Positions 9,590 through 19,495 of a DNA stretch of 39,885 nucleotides are shown here, in pieces. The notes under the pieces were generated by a model. The model saw only the letters and a program-made list of their open reading frames with translations. It had not been told where the DNA came from and ran no database searches. The translations under genes were made by a program, and so were the position numbers. How positions within the stretch are numbered: the stretch's first letter is position 1; each line of letters begins with the position of its first letter. The stretch covers positions 1 to 39,885 of the forward strand of contig JAFAMV010000224.1 in assembly GCA_019233055.1 (NCBI GenBank), written 5' to 3'. The DNA is from Curvibacter sp. (GTDB lineage Bacteria; Pseudomonadota; Gammaproteobacteria; Burkholderiales; Burkholderiaceae_C).

Positions 9590-9707
9590 GGTCGGCGACA
9601 CAGCCTCAAGCACGGGCCGAGGCTGGCGCCCGACCCGATTCCGTTGTCCCCATGAAGTGCTTCTTGCAGAAAGTCATGGCGGGATTGTCGAAACTTTCGC
9701 TTAAAAC

Positions 9708-9728
9708 AAGAACGAATAGTTCGTTCTT
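9708..9728. promoter_or_regulatory. Perfect palindrome upstream of the hydrolase-sulfate unit (putative operator)
   Basis: AAGAACGAA (9708-9716) and TTCGTTCTT (9720-9728) are exact inverted repeats separated by TAG. The site sits in the 173-base gap between the LysR stop at 9763 and the hydrolase start at 9589, in an AT-rich patch of a GC-rich genome. Size and symmetry suit a dimeric repressor or activator. A weak terminator for the LysR transcript (hairpin then GTTTT on the reverse strand) is the alternative, though the stem is only 3 of 9 GC. Confidence 0.55.
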
Positions 9729-9762
9729 AATTTATGCGCTGTTTGACATATAGATCCCGATC

Positions 9763-10671
9763 TCAGGTGGGGTATGCGGCGATTGCGAATTCGTGCTCGA
9801 GAAAGTCCAGAAAGCTGCGGACAGCCGGCAACAGGCCACGACGGGAGGCAAAAACCGCGTGCACGATCGGCCGCGGCAGGCACCAGTCAGGCAACACCTT
9901 GCAAAGCCGCCCCTCGGCCAGTTCCTGCCGGCACAGGTAGTCGGGCAGAATGCCCGCCCCGATGCCCGCCAGGACAGCGAATTTGAGCGTCACCAGGTCA
10001 TCGGCCACATAGCGGGGCCGATGCACCACGCTCAAGGGCCGACCATCCGGCCCCTCCAGCTCCCATACCGCGCGCCCCTCGACGGCGGACATGGCAACGC
10101 TGTCCAGGCGCCCGAGGTTGTCGGGCGCCGGCACGGCACCGAAACGCTTCAAAAGCGAAGGACTGGCCACCAGGTAGGCACAGCCCAGAGACAGGCGCTT
10201 GACCACCAGGCTACCGCTTTCATCAAGGCTGGTCCGCACACGCAAGGCCACATCGACACCGTCCTCGAGCAGATCCACCACCCGGTTGTTGACCTCCAGC
10301 TGCAGTTGAACCAAAGGGTTCAACGCCAGAAATCGGGGCACCATCTCGCCCAGCATCCCCTGGCTCAGGGTCACCGGACAGACCACCCGCAGCTTGCCCG
10401 AGGGCTCCGCCCGCAGGGCCGCCACCGCATCGCTGGCCGCCTGGGCCGATTCCCGCATCGACCGGCAGTGCCGATAGAACACATCGCCGGCCTCGGTCAG
10501 AGCCACCCGGCGGGTGGACCGCTGCAAGAGCCGGACCCCCAGACGCTGCTCCAACGCCGCCAGTCGCCGGGAAAGCCGGGATTTCGGGATGCCCAGGCTG
10601 CGGCCAGCGGCGGCAAAGCCGCCCCGCTCCACCACCTCGGCGAAATACAGCATGTCATTGAGGTCTTGCAT
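9763..10671 (-). CDS. LysR-family transcriptional regulator, divergent from azoR
   Basis: A 302-residue LysR-type regulator. The N-terminal winged helix-turn-helix covers about residues 1-60 (AAAGRSLGIPKSRLSRRLAA is the recognition region), followed by a linker helix and a periplasmic-binding-protein-like effector domain from about 90 to 295. It belongs to the large CrgA/AaeR-like subgroup whose members often control a divergent oxidoreductase. It starts 133 bases from the azoR ATG on the opposite strand, with an inverted repeat between them, so control of azoR and of itself is the simplest reading. The effector is unknown; a quinone or electrophile is plausible because AzoR-type enzymes reduce such compounds. 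Confidence 0.92.
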   Translation of the reverse strand: MQDLNDMLYFAEVVERGGFAAAGRSLGIPKSRLSRRLAALEQRLGVRLLQRSTRRVALTEAGDVFYRHCRSMRESAQAASDAVAALRAEPSGKLRVVCPVTLSQGMLGEMVPRFLALNPLVQLQLEVNNRVVDLLEDGVDVALRVRTSLDESGSLVVKRLSLGCAYLVASPSLLKRFGAVPAPDNLGRLDSVAMSAVEGRAVWELEGPDGRPLSVVHRPRYVADDLVTLKFAVLAGIGAGILPDYLCRQELAEGRLCKVLPDWCLPRPIVHAVFASRRGLLPAVRSFLDFLEHEFAIAAYPT

Positions 10672-10691
10672 GGTCGTGCGGCCTTTCCTTC

Positions 10692-10720
10692 AATTGATTC
10701 CATAGACGAGACAATCAATT
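10692..10720. promoter_or_regulatory. Inverted repeat between LysR gene and azoR (putative LysR operator)
   Basis: AATTGATT (10692-10699) and AATCAATT (10713-10720) are exact 8-base inverted repeats 13 bases apart. A third related GATTGATC lies at 10743-10750. Divergent LysR promoters typically carry an interrupted dyad of this kind (T-N11-A class). The position, about 20 bases before the LysR start and 85 before azoR, fits. Confidence 0.55.
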
Positions 10721-10804
10721 TCAAATCAGATGACTTATCGCCGATTGATCTTGCCATGAGAATAAGTCCCAAGCCCTGACCCAGGGTCCACACAAGGAAA
10801 ACCC

Positions 10805-11422
10805 ATGAAACTGCTGCACATCGACTCCAGCGTCCTCGGCGACAACTCCGTCTCGCGCCAACTGACGGCCCAGACCGTCCGGCAATGGCAGTCCCGCCAC
10901 CCCGGCCTGGAAGTCCAGTACCTGGACCTCGCAACCCAGGCCCCCAGCCACCTCAATGCCGATTCGCTCGGCTTCCGCCTGCCGGCCGGCAGTGCCGATC
11001 TGAGCGAGGTGCAAAAGCGCGAAAACGCGGTCTCCGAAGCCCTGGTCAGCCAGTTCCTGACCACCGACGTGATCGTCGTCGGCGCCCCGCTCTACAACTT
11101 CAGCGTGCCCAGCCAGCTCAAGGCCTGGATCGACCGCATCTGCCAGGCCGGCCGCACCTTCACCTACACCGACAAGGGCCCCAAGGGCCTGGCCGGCGGC
11201 AAGACCGTGGTCGTGGTGTCGACACGTGGCGGCATGTACTCGACCAGCGAGATCGGCAACGCACTGGAACACCAGGAAAGCTATCTGAAGGCAGTGTTCG
11301 GCTTCCTGGGCATCCAGGACGTGCGCATCGTGCGCGCCGAAGGCCTGTCGATGGGCGACGCCAGCAAGTCGCAGGCACTGGCCTCGGCGGCCAAGGACAT
11401 TGCTGAAACGCTGGCGGCCTGA
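10805..11422 (+). CDS. azoR: FMN-dependent NADH-azoreductase / quinone reductase AzoR
   Basis: A flavodoxin-fold FMN enzyme that reduces quinones and azo compounds with NADH. At 205 residues it matches the AzoR length. Family features: the N-terminal strand and phosphate loop [20 protein letters not shown], the FMN contact [19 protein letters not shown], and STRGGMYS near residue 140. Cytoplasmic. It is monocistronic, with a divergent LysR gene upstream and icd converging downstream. In other bacteria such enzymes protect against thiol-specific and quinone stress; that role is inferred here. Confidence 0.94.
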   Translation: MKLLHIDSSVLGDNSVSRQLTAQTVRQWQSRHPGLEVQYLDLATQAPSHLNADSLGFRLPAGSADLSEVQKRENAVSEALVSQFLTTDVIVVGAPLYNFSVPSQLKAWIDRICQAGRTFTYTDKGPKGLAGGKTVVVVSTRGGMYSTSEIGNALEHQESYLKAVFGFLGIQDVRIVRAEGLSMGDASKSQALASAAKDIAETLAA

Positions 11423-11466
11423 AGACCCGATGGGGGAGCGGCCCCGACACCGGCGCCCCGCCCTTG

Positions 11467-11508
11467 AAAAAACCCCGCCCTCCGTTCCGGCCCCCACCCG
11501 GGGCGGGG
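11467..11508 (-). terminator. Rho-independent terminator of icd
   Basis: On the reverse strand CCCCGCCC (from 11508) pairs with GGGCGGGG (11480-11473) around a 20-base loop and is followed directly by six T (11472-11467). It lies just after the icd stop in the convergent gap with azoR. Confidence 0.75.
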
Positions 11509-11524
11509 CTGCGGGGCAGGTCGA

Positions 11525-12784
<1,260 letters not shown>

Positions 12785-12985
12785 GGACTGGCGTCTCCGG
12801 GGCGTCGCGGCGATGAGGCTGGCGTGGGTGAAAAAAGTCGAAAAAGATTCTAGCCCCAAAATTTTTAGCTCTCGAGGTCAACCGGTGAGAACCCTGCTCC
12901 GTTGTGTCTGCAGCGATCTGTACCCGGTCGGTTTTGGTTCAGAATCTGTTCCGTGTCTGTTTCAATCAACTCAGGAGTCCGCATC

Positions 12986-13210
12986 ATGATGAAGAAAATC
13001 GTCGCCCCTCTGCTGCTCAGCCTGCTGGCTGCCGGCGCATTCGCTCAGACCTCGGCCGCACCTGCAGCCGCCCCCGCACCTGCTGCGGCCGCTGCCGCAC
13101 CGGCTGCAGCCCCCGCCGACACGGCCGCCGCACCGAAGGCGGCCAAGAAGCACCACCACAAGAAGCATCACAAGGCCAAGGCCGCTGCCGCGCCTGCATC
13201 AGCTTCCTGA
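12986..13210 (+). CDS. Small secreted Ala/Pro-rich protein with His-Lys tail, function unknown
   Basis: A 74-residue protein I cannot assign. Residues 1-20 form a clear signal peptide (two lysines, then a Leu/Ala core, likely cleavage after AFA). The mature part is low-complexity Ala/Pro (about 22-50), then a basic cluster KAAKKHHHKKHHKAKA with five histidines, and an Ala/Ser end. The ATG at 12986 has AGGAG about 9 bases upstream; a second ATG follows at 12989. The gene is followed by a strong terminator, so it is probably a single-gene transcript. The tail could bind metal, nucleic acid or an anionic surface; nothing decides between these. Similar small Ala/Lys/His-rich secreted proteins are common in Burkholderiales. 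Confidence 0.75.
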   Translation: MMKKIVAPLLLSLLAAGAFAQTSAAPAAAPAPAAAAAAPAAAPADTAAAPKAAKKHHHKKHHKAKAAAAPASAS

Positions 13211-13233
13211 TGCGCCAGCTTTGGCTTCAAAAT

Positions 13234-13258
13234 GGCCCGCTTCAGCGGGCCTTTTTTT
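13234..13258 (+). terminator. Rho-independent terminator after the small secreted protein
   Basis: GGCCCGC (13234-13240), TTCA loop, GCGGGCC (13245-13251), then seven T. Textbook form, 23 bases after the stop codon. Confidence 0.88.
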
Positions 13259-13296
13259 GGCCCGTGCCCCACTCCATGCCAAGGAAATCACCCAAG

Positions 13297-13770
13297 ATGT
13301 TGTCTCCCGCAGCGATTTTCAGCCGCGCCGCCACCTGCCTCCTGCTGGTGCTGGGCCCCGCCGCCAGTGCGTTGGCCCAGGAAGGGCCGCAGATGAATCT
13401 GGAGCGCCTCCAGATCGGCGCAGGCATGTACCAGATCGACGCCCAGATGGCCGTCTCGCCCCGCGAGCGTGAGATCGGCCTCATGTTCCGCAAGGAGATG
13501 CCCCAGCCGGAAGGCATGCTGTTCGTCTTCGAGGAGCCCGGCGTGCAGTGCTTCTGGATGAAGAACACCATCCTGCCGCTCACGGCAGCCTTCATTGCCG
13601 ACGATGGCACCATCGTCAACCTGGCAGACATGAAACCCCAGACCACCGACTCCCATTGCAGCAGCAAGCCTGTTCGTTTCGTGCTCGAGATGAATCAGGG
13701 CTGGTTTGCCAAGAAGGGCTTCAAGGCCGGCCTGAAGTTGACGGGCCCGGTGTTCGGCCGCGCCGGCTGA
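13297..13770 (+). CDS. Secreted DUF192 family protein
   Basis: A 157-residue DUF192 (COG1430) protein with a signal peptide of about 27 residues (cleavage after ASALA), hence periplasmic or exported. The family core is complete: SPREREIGLMFRKEMP, EGMLFVFEEPGVQCFWMKNT, LPLTAAFIADDGTIV. It also has C85 and C121, which could form a disulfide. Biochemical function is unknown for the family. The ATG at 13297 has AAGGAA about 10 bases upstream; an ATG at 13276 would add seven residues before the signal peptide and is less likely. It is isolated between two terminators. Confidence 0.88.
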   Translation: MLSPAAIFSRAATCLLLVLGPAASALAQEGPQMNLERLQIGAGMYQIDAQMAVSPREREIGLMFRKEMPQPEGMLFVFEEPGVQCFWMKNTILPLTAAFIADDGTIVNLADMKPQTTDSHCSSKPVRFVLEMNQGWFAKKGFKAGLKLTGPVFGRAG

Positions 13771-13818
13771 CGGTCTTTTGCGGAGGCTGAGACCATCTCC
13801 GCCCGGCATCCCGCCTCC

Positions 13819-13850
13819 AAAAAAAAACGGCCGCGAGGGCCGTTTTTTTT
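13819..13850. terminator. Bidirectional terminator between DUF192 gene and sodB
   Basis: A run of A, then ACGGCC (13827-13832), five-base loop GCGAG, GGCCGT (13838-13843) and a run of T. It is symmetric, so it serves both convergent genes. Confidence 0.88.
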
Positions 13851-13868
13851 CGGGAGCAGGTTCCGGGC

Positions 13869-14450
13869 TCAGGCGAAATTGCTTTCAGCGAAGCCCCAGT
13901 TGACCAGCTTGTCGAGGAAGGTCTCGACGAACTTCGGACGCAGGTTGCGGTAGTCGATGTAGTAGGCGTGTTCCCACACATCGACGGTCAGCAGGGCCTT
14001 GTCGGCGGTGGTCAGCGGGGTGCCGGCGGCACCGGTGTTGACGATGTCGACCGAGCCATCGGCCTTCTTGACCAGCCAGGTCCAGCCCGAGCCGAAGTTG
14101 CCGACGGCCGACTTCACAAAGGCTTCCTTGAAGGCGGCGTAGCTGCCCCACTTGGCCTGGATGGCCGCACCCAGCGCGCCAGACGGCTCGCCACCGCCTT
14201 GCGGCTTCATGCAGTTCCAGAAGAAGGTGTGGTTCCAGATCTGGGCCGCATTGTTGTAGATGCCACCGCTCGAGGTCTTGATGATCTCTTCGAGCGTCTT
14301 GCTCTCGAACTCGGTGCCCTTCTGCAGGTTGTTGAGGTTGACCACATAGGCGTTGTGGTGCTTGCCGTGGTGGAACTCCAGGGTTTCCTGCGAGTAGTGC
14401 GGCGCCAGGGCGTCGATGGCATAGGGCAAGGCGGGCAGAGTGTGTTCCAT
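13869..14450 (-). CDS. sodB: Superoxide dismutase, iron type
   Basis: Converts superoxide to hydrogen peroxide and oxygen in the cytoplasm. The 193-residue product (E. coli SodB: 193) keeps all four metal ligands: H27, H74, D157 and H161. The active-site Gln at position 70 ([12 protein letters not shown]) and the FGSGWTWLV segment indicate the Fe form. The ATG at 14450 follows GAGGAAACC, a good ribosome binding site. No signal peptide. Confidence 0.96.
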   Translation of the reverse strand: MEHTLPALPYAIDALAPHYSQETLEFHHGKHHNAYVVNLNNLQKGTEFESKTLEEIIKTSSGGIYNNAAQIWNHTFFWNCMKPQGGGEPSGALGAAIQAKWGSYAAFKEAFVKSAVGNFGSGWTWLVKKADGSVDIVNTGAAGTPLTTADKALLTVDVWEHAYYIDYRNLRPKFVETFLDKLVNWGFAESNFA

Positions 14451-15005
14451 GGTTTCCTCGTGTGGTTTGTCGTGAAAAAGCGGATCGCCGGCGCATTGTA
14501 GGAAGTAAATCGGACGGTATGGCGTCAAGGCTTCATCAACCTCTCGCACCATAAGGACGGACGGCCTCGGGGTGTCCAGGCAGGCGGAATCGACGACAGC
14601 CCTGGCCCGGCACGCCGGATCCGCCCGCCAACCGGCATGGCTGGTGGATCGCAGACGCCAAAGGCTTGTCCCGCAAGGCTTTCGAGGCCACCGCGCCATG
14701 CCAGTACTCCACAGCCCGCCAGCAGCGCCTTCCAGGGCCCGACCAGGCCATGAACAGGGTCAATCTCCAGCAAACTCGTGGTAACCCATTGATTTTGTTG
14801 CGTTTTTTATTGTGTATTTTTTAATCAATCTATAAGAAGCACCATTTGACGCCGCTTTGAGGGGCATGCCACCTGGGTTCTTCACATAGTTATCCACAGC
14901 TTCTGTGGGTGACTGTCGCGTTCAGTCGGACTGAAATAATCGGTCGGGGGTGCCGGAAAGCTCCGCCATAATCCCGCTCAGTTCAGACTCTGTGGGAGTG
15001 CCGTT
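14451..15005. other. Long intergenic region between sodB and exbB with no recognisable gene
   Basis: This 555-base gap contains no ORF I recognise; short open frames at 14525-14773 on either strand have no family signature. From about 14778 to 14850 the sequence is strikingly AT-rich for this genome, with 7-base inverted repeats ATTGATT (14788-14794) and AATCAAT (14823-14829). A DnaA-box match and two short dyads follow. A CATAAT hexamer at 14967-14972 could be the -10 of an exbB promoter, but no convincing -35 is present. In several Burkholderiales I recall xseA at this place; it is not here. Confidence 0.6.
14890..14935. promoter_or_regulatory. DnaA-box match and two dyads upstream of exbB
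   Basis: TTATCCACA at 14890-14898 is an exact consensus DnaA box. It overlaps the dyad CCACAG-CTT-CTGTGG (14894-14908). A second perfect dyad, TTCAGTC-G-GACTGAA, occupies 14921-14935, just upstream of the possible -35 position for exbB. These could be operators; no binding protein can be named from the sequence. Confidence 0.4.
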
Positions 15006-15641
15006 TTGCTTTCAATCGTCGAAGCTGCAGGCTGGCCGATCTGGCCGCTTTTTGCCTGCTCCGTCCTGGCCTTGGCCCTCATCTTCGAGCGTTTCGTGAG
15101 TCTGAAGATCTCCCGCGTGGCACCGCCCCAGTTGCTGGACGAGGCCATCGCCGTATCCCAGCAGGGTCTGCCGGCCACCGAGGTGGTGCATCAGCTCGAA
15201 CAGAACTCGGCCCTGGGCGAGGTCCTGGCCAGCGGCTTCCGGGCCCTGCACCACGACCCTCGCTGCAGCGAAGCCGATCTGCGCGCGGCCATGGAGGGTT
15301 GCGGACGCCATGTGGCGGCCCGCCTGGAAAAATACCTCAGCGCCCTGGCGACGATCGCTTCGGCGGCACCCCTGATGGGCCTTCTGGGAACCGTGATCGG
15401 CATGATCGAGATCTTCGGCTCGCAGGGCGCCAGCACGGGCTCGGCCATGGGGGGCAGCAATCCGGTGCAACTGGCCCACGGGATCTCGGTGGCGCTCTAC
15501 AACACCGCCTTCGGGCTGATGGTGGCGATCCCGACGCTGATCTTCTGGCGCTATTTCCGCAGCCGTGTCGACGCCTATCTGCTGACCCTCGAGTTGGCCG
15601 CCGAGCGCTTCCTGCGCCACCTCAACAGCCTGAGAAAGTGA
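15006..15641 (+). CDS. exbB: ExbB/TolQ/MotA-family proton channel protein
   Basis: Proton-channel subunit of an energy-transducing inner-membrane complex. The 211-residue product has three membrane spans (about 9-27, 114-136 and 160-181). The second and third carry the family pattern AAPLMGLLGTVIGMIEIF and ALYNTAFGLMVAIPTLIFWRYF. The start is TTG at 15006, supported by GGGAG upstream and by the usual N-terminus MLSIVEAAGWPIWPL of Burkholderiales homologues. It is followed at 10 bases by exbD and then lpxK. No tonB or tolA is nearby, so the partner and energised process are unknown. Confidence 0.92.
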   Translation: MLSIVEAAGWPIWPLFACSVLALALIFERFVSLKISRVAPPQLLDEAIAVSQQGLPATEVVHQLEQNSALGEVLASGFRALHHDPRCSEADLRAAMEGCGRHVAARLEKYLSALATIASAAPLMGLLGTVIGMIEIFGSQGASTGSAMGGSNPVQLAHGISVALYNTAFGLMVAIPTLIFWRYFRSRVDAYLLTLELAAERFLRHLNSLRK

Positions 15642-15651
15642 GTGCCACGGC

Positions 15652-16071
15652 ATGAACTTCCGTCCCCGCCGTCCAGAGGAGCCAGAGATCAACCTGATCC
15701 CCTTCATCGATGTGCTGCTGGTGATCCTGATCTTCCTGATGCTGTCCACCACCTACAGCAAATTCACCGAGCTGCAGCTGCGCCTGCCCACCGCCGACGC
15801 GGATGCCCAGCACGACTACCCGCGTGAGCTGATTGTCAGCGTCAGTTCCGACGGGCGCTATTCCGTCAACAAGACCGCCGTCGCGGCCAACCCCGAAGCC
15901 CTCCTGGCAGCCCTCAATGACGCCGCCAAAGGGGCCAAGGATTGCGTGGTGGTGATCAGCGCGGACGCCAGTGCAACCCACCAGTCGGTGATCAACGTCA
16001 TGGAGGCCGCGCGGCGCGGCGGGCTCATGCAGATCACCTTCGCCACCCAGGCTCCGGCCAAGAGCCGTTGA
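15652..16071 (+). CDS. exbD: ExbD/TolR-family biopolymer transport protein
   Basis: Partner of ExbB. The 139-residue product has a short cytoplasmic N-terminus, one membrane span (about 14-34) with the essential aspartate D20 in [17 protein letters not shown], and a periplasmic domain. The spacing (10 bases after exbB, 11 before lpxK) indicates one transcript with the LPS genes. Confidence 0.93.
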   Translation: MNFRPRRPEEPEINLIPFIDVLLVILIFLMLSTTYSKFTELQLRLPTADADAQHDYPRELIVSVSSDGRYSVNKTAVAANPEALLAALNDAAKGAKDCVVVISADASATHQSVINVMEAARRGGLMQITFATQAPAKSR

Positions 16072-16082
16072 GCCCGTCCCCC

Positions 16083-17153
16083 ATGGCGGCTCGCCCGTCG
16101 TCTCGTGCAGGGCAACGTTGGCTGGCCCGGGGCCTTCAGCAGGCCTGGCAGCGGCGCCGCCTCAGTTGCTTGCTGTGGCCGCTATCGCTGCTGTTCAGGG
16201 TGCTGGTGGCAGGCCGCAGAAAGCTCTACGCCCGGGGACTGCTGGCCAGCGAACATGCTGCGGCCGTCACCGTGGTGGTTGGCAATGTGGTGGCCGGCGG
16301 AGCCGGCAAGACCCCGGTGGTCATCGCCGTGGTCGAGCATCTGCAGGCCCGGGGTCTGAAGGTCGGGGTGGTCTCGCGGGGCCACGGGCGCACGAGCCGC
16401 TCCACCCTGGAGGTCCATGCCGACAGCCACGCGGATGAGGTGGGCGATGAACCCCTGCTCATCCGGCGACGCACCGGAGCCCCCGTCTTTGTCGCCACCC
16501 GCCGGCTGGATGCCGCTCACGCACTGCTCAAGGCCCATCCCGACACCCGCGTCCTGGTCTGCGACGACGGCCTCCAGCACCTGGCACTGCAACGCGACGT
16601 GGAGATCTGCGTGTTTGATGACCGGGGGATCGGCAACGGTTTCCTGCAGCCAGCCGGCCCGCTGCGCGAACCCTGGCCGCGGCCGGTCGATCTGATTCTT
16701 CACTCGGGCAGCCGCCCGGCGATGGACTCGGGATACCGGTCCGAACGCCGACTGGCCGACACCGCACGCAATGGCCTGGGCCAGAGCCGCCCCTTGCAGG
16801 CCTTCCGCGGCCAGCCGGTGCAGGCGGTGGCGGGCATCGCCTGGCCTGAGCGCTTTTTTGCCATGCTGAGAGAGCAGGGACTGGAGCTGGCGTCGACCCT
16901 GGCCCTGCCCGACCACCACGACTTCGCCGACTGGCAGACGCTGGACGGTGGCGGCGTTGCTGTGCTGTGCACCGAGAAGGACGCGGCCAAGCTGTGGCGC
17001 CACGAACCGGGGGCCTGGGCCGTCCCGCTGGAATGCGCGCCCGAGAAAGCCTTCTGGTCCGCTCTCGATGCACGGCTGGCGCCGGCGCTATCATCGGCCG
17101 CTCCGCCCGATTCCCATCCAAATACCGCATCCCATGGACAGCAAGCTACTTGA
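16083..17153 (+). CDS. lpxK: Tetraacyldisaccharide 4'-kinase LpxK
   Basis: Phosphorylates the lipid A precursor at the 4' position at the inner face of the inner membrane. The 356-residue protein has a hydrophobic N-terminal segment (about 28-43), the P-loop [11 protein letters not shown] at 67-77, and the conserved [21 protein letters not shown]. Its last 20 bases overlap the next gene. The ATG at 16083 follows exbD by 11 bases. The last 20 or so residues are low-complexity. Confidence 0.94.
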   Translation: MAARPSSRAGQRWLARGLQQAWQRRRLSCLLWPLSLLFRVLVAGRRKLYARGLLASEHAAAVTVVVGNVVAGGAGKTPVVIAVVEHLQARGLKVGVVSRGHGRTSRSTLEVHADSHADEVGDEPLLIRRRTGAPVFVATRRLDAAHALLKAHPDTRVLVCDDGLQHLALQRDVEICVFDDRGIGNGFLQPAGPLREPWPRPVDLILHSGSRPAMDSGYRSERRLADTARNGLGQSRPLQAFRGQPVQAVAGIAWPERFFAMLREQGLELASTLALPDHHDFADWQTLDGGGVAVLCTEKDAAKLWRHEPGAWAVPLECAPEKAFWSALDARLAPALSSAAPPDSHPNTASHGQQAT

Positions 17154-17316
17154 ACTGCTGGTCTGCCCCGTCACCAAGGGGCCCCTGACCTATGACCGTG
17201 AAAAGCAGGAGCTGGCGTCGCACAGCGCCCGTCTGGCCTACCCGGTCCGCGACGGCATTCCCATCCTGCTCGAAGAAGAAGCCCGCACACTGAGCGACGA
17301 GGAATTGGCGCAGTGA
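17134..17316 (+). CDS. Trm112-like small protein
   Basis: A 60-residue protein of the Trm112/YcaR (UPF0434) family, recognised by [20 protein letters not shown] and [16 protein letters not shown]. Only one cysteine remains, so the zinc-binding site of eukaryotic Trm112 is absent, as is common in proteobacterial members. The exact role is not established. The gene overlaps lpxK by 20 bases and kdsB by 4, always a companion of these LPS genes. Confidence 0.9.
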   Translation: MDSKLLELLVCPVTKGPLTYDREKQELASHSARLAYPVRDGIPILLEEEARTLSDEELAQ

Positions 17317-18080
17317 GCTACACCGTGCTGATTCCGGCCCGGCTGGCCTCCTCGCGCCTGCCTGACAAGCCGCTGGCCGACATCGCCGGACTGCCGATGG
17401 TGGTCCGGGTCGCCCGGCAGGCCGCCCGCAGCCAGGCCGCCCGGGTGGTCGTGGCCGCCGACAGCGAACGCATCGTGCAGGCCTGCGAAAGCCATGGCGT
17501 GGCCTGTGTGCTCACCCGGCCGGACCACCCCTCGGGCAGCGATCGCCTGGCCGAGGCCTGTGCGCTGCTGGGCTTGCCTGACGACCACCTCGTGGTGAAT
17601 GTGCAGGGTGATGAGCCGCTGATCGAGCCCACGCTCATCGACGGCGTGGCGCAATGGCTGAGCCGTCACCCGGAGGCGAGCATGAGCACCGCCGCCCACC
17701 CCATCGATGCGCTGCAGGACTACCTCAGCCCGCATGTGGTCAAGGTGGTGACCGACGCCCACGGCCTGGCGCTGTATTTCAGCCGCGCGCCCATCCCCTG
17801 TGCCCGGGACGCGCTGGGCCAGGCCTGGTGGAGCGCCGACCCGGCCCTGCGCCCCCTGCGCCACATCGGCATCTACGGTTACCGGGTGTCATTCCTGCGC
17901 ACCTTCCCGACCCTGCCGCAGGCCCCGCTGGAGCAGATCGAGTCGCTGGAACAGCTGCGTGCACTCTGGCATGGCCACCGCATCGGCGTCCACCTGAGCC
18001 CACAGGCACCAGGCCCCGGGGTGGACACCCCGGAAGACCTGGAACGGGTGCGCGCCCTGCTCGGCCGGCCAGCCGGCTGA
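17313..18080 (+). CDS. kdsB: 3-deoxy-manno-octulosonate cytidylyltransferase KdsB
   Basis: Makes CMP-KDO from CTP and KDO for the LPS inner core. The 255-residue product starts [20 protein letters not shown], the CTP-binding signature, and has [10 protein letters not shown] near residue 95 and YSRAPIPC-like FSRAPIPC near 152. The start codon is GTG at 17313, overlapping the upstream stop (GTGA). The product matches family length. Confidence 0.95.
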   Translation: MSYTVLIPARLASSRLPDKPLADIAGLPMVVRVARQAARSQAARVVVAADSERIVQACESHGVACVLTRPDHPSGSDRLAEACALLGLPDDHLVVNVQGDEPLIEPTLIDGVAQWLSRHPEASMSTAAHPIDALQDYLSPHVVKVVTDAHGLALYFSRAPIPCARDALGQAWWSADPALRPLRHIGIYGYRVSFLRTFPTLPQAPLEQIESLEQLRALWHGHRIGVHLSPQAPGPGVDTPEDLERVRALLGRPAG

Positions 18081-18081
18081 A

Positions 18082-18098
18082 GCCGCCCGCAGGGCGGC
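18082..18098 (+). terminator. GC hairpin after kdsB, weak terminator
   Basis: GCCGCCC (18082-18088), GCA loop, GGGCGGC (18092-18098), directly after the kdsB stop. The downstream sequence has only three T in a row, so termination may be partial and adk may receive read-through as well as its own promoter. Confidence 0.4.
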
Positions 18099-18160
18099 AG
18101 GCTTTGCGGCCAGCGTAAGGCTCACGCAGGCCTGCGCATGCTATCCTCATGACAAATTGA

Positions 18161-18898
<738 letters not shown>

Positions 18899-18932
18899 AC
18901 GTCCGAGTAGCTTCCCGATTCGATAGAAATAG

Positions 18933-18953
18933 GCCACCTCCGGGTGGCTTTTT
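18933..18953 (+). terminator. Rho-independent terminator of adk
   Basis: GCCACC (18933-18938), TCCG loop, GGTGGC (18943-18948), then five T; 35 bases after the adk stop. Confidence 0.8.
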
Positions 18954-19049
18954 CATGGCTCGGAGGGCTGCCGCAAGGGCGGCAGCCGTGATTCAATCCG
19001 GTCTGGCGTCTGCCGATAATGGCTCCATCAACCGTCTGAATGGCCCCAC

Positions 19050-19421
19050 ATGCATCTGCGCTTGCTTCTTCTGGCCCCTGCCCTGCTGCTGGCGGGTTGT
19101 GACATCCCGGGTCTGGGCCCCGACCCCAAGGCGGTGCAACGCGAAGCCGACTCCAAGGCCATCGGCGGCGCATGCCGCTACGCCCTTCGAGGCATCGAAG
19201 ACTGCTACACCCTGAACCCGAAAGCCAGCAAATCAGCCGTTTTCGATGGTTGGAAGGAGATGGACCAGTACATGCGGGACAACAAGATCGAAGGCGCTGC
19301 CTCGACCATCCAGACGCCGCCCGCAACGGCTGCGGCAGGCGATGCCGACGCAGCCCCTGTCGAGAAGGACAGCGAGGCCGAAGCCAAGCCCAAAAAAGGC
19401 AAGAGCACCGACAAGCACTGA
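19050..19421 (+). CDS. Small predicted lipoprotein, function unknown
   Basis: A 123-residue lipoprotein: signal peptide with lipobox LLAGC and lipidated C17. The mature part has a conserved-looking core with two cysteines (GACRYALRGIEDCYTLNP) that could pair, then KSAVFDGWKEMDQYMRDNKIEG, and a charged, low-complexity C-terminus. I recall similar lipoproteins next to adk in other Burkholderiales but know no function. Asp at position 18 after the lipidated Cys would favour inner-membrane retention by the E. coli Lol rule; whether that rule applies here is unclear. Confidence 0.8.
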   Translation: MHLRLLLLAPALLLAGCDIPGLGPDPKAVQREADSKAIGGACRYALRGIEDCYTLNPKASKSAVFDGWKEMDQYMRDNKIEGAASTIQTPPATAAAGDADAAPVEKDSEAEAKPKKGKSTDKH

Positions 19422-19495
19422 ATTGGTGCGCCGCCAACGGATACGCCAAAGCAGTGCCCCAGCGCCCAGGGCTGCTGGCCTCCCCGGGCCGGCCC

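Noticed and set aside
9606..9677. 23-residue ORF on the reverse strand that could be a leader peptide for the sulfate unit
   Set aside because: Only one cysteine, no ribosome binding site and no attenuator structure after it; best explained by chance.
14525..14773. Short ORFs on both strands in the sodB-exbB gap, considered as remnants of xseA
   Set aside because: No XseA motif or recognisable protein family in any frame.
14778..14935. AT-rich tract with a DnaA box as a possible replication origin
   Set aside because: Only one exact box and none of the usual origin genes around; kept only as a regulatory observation.
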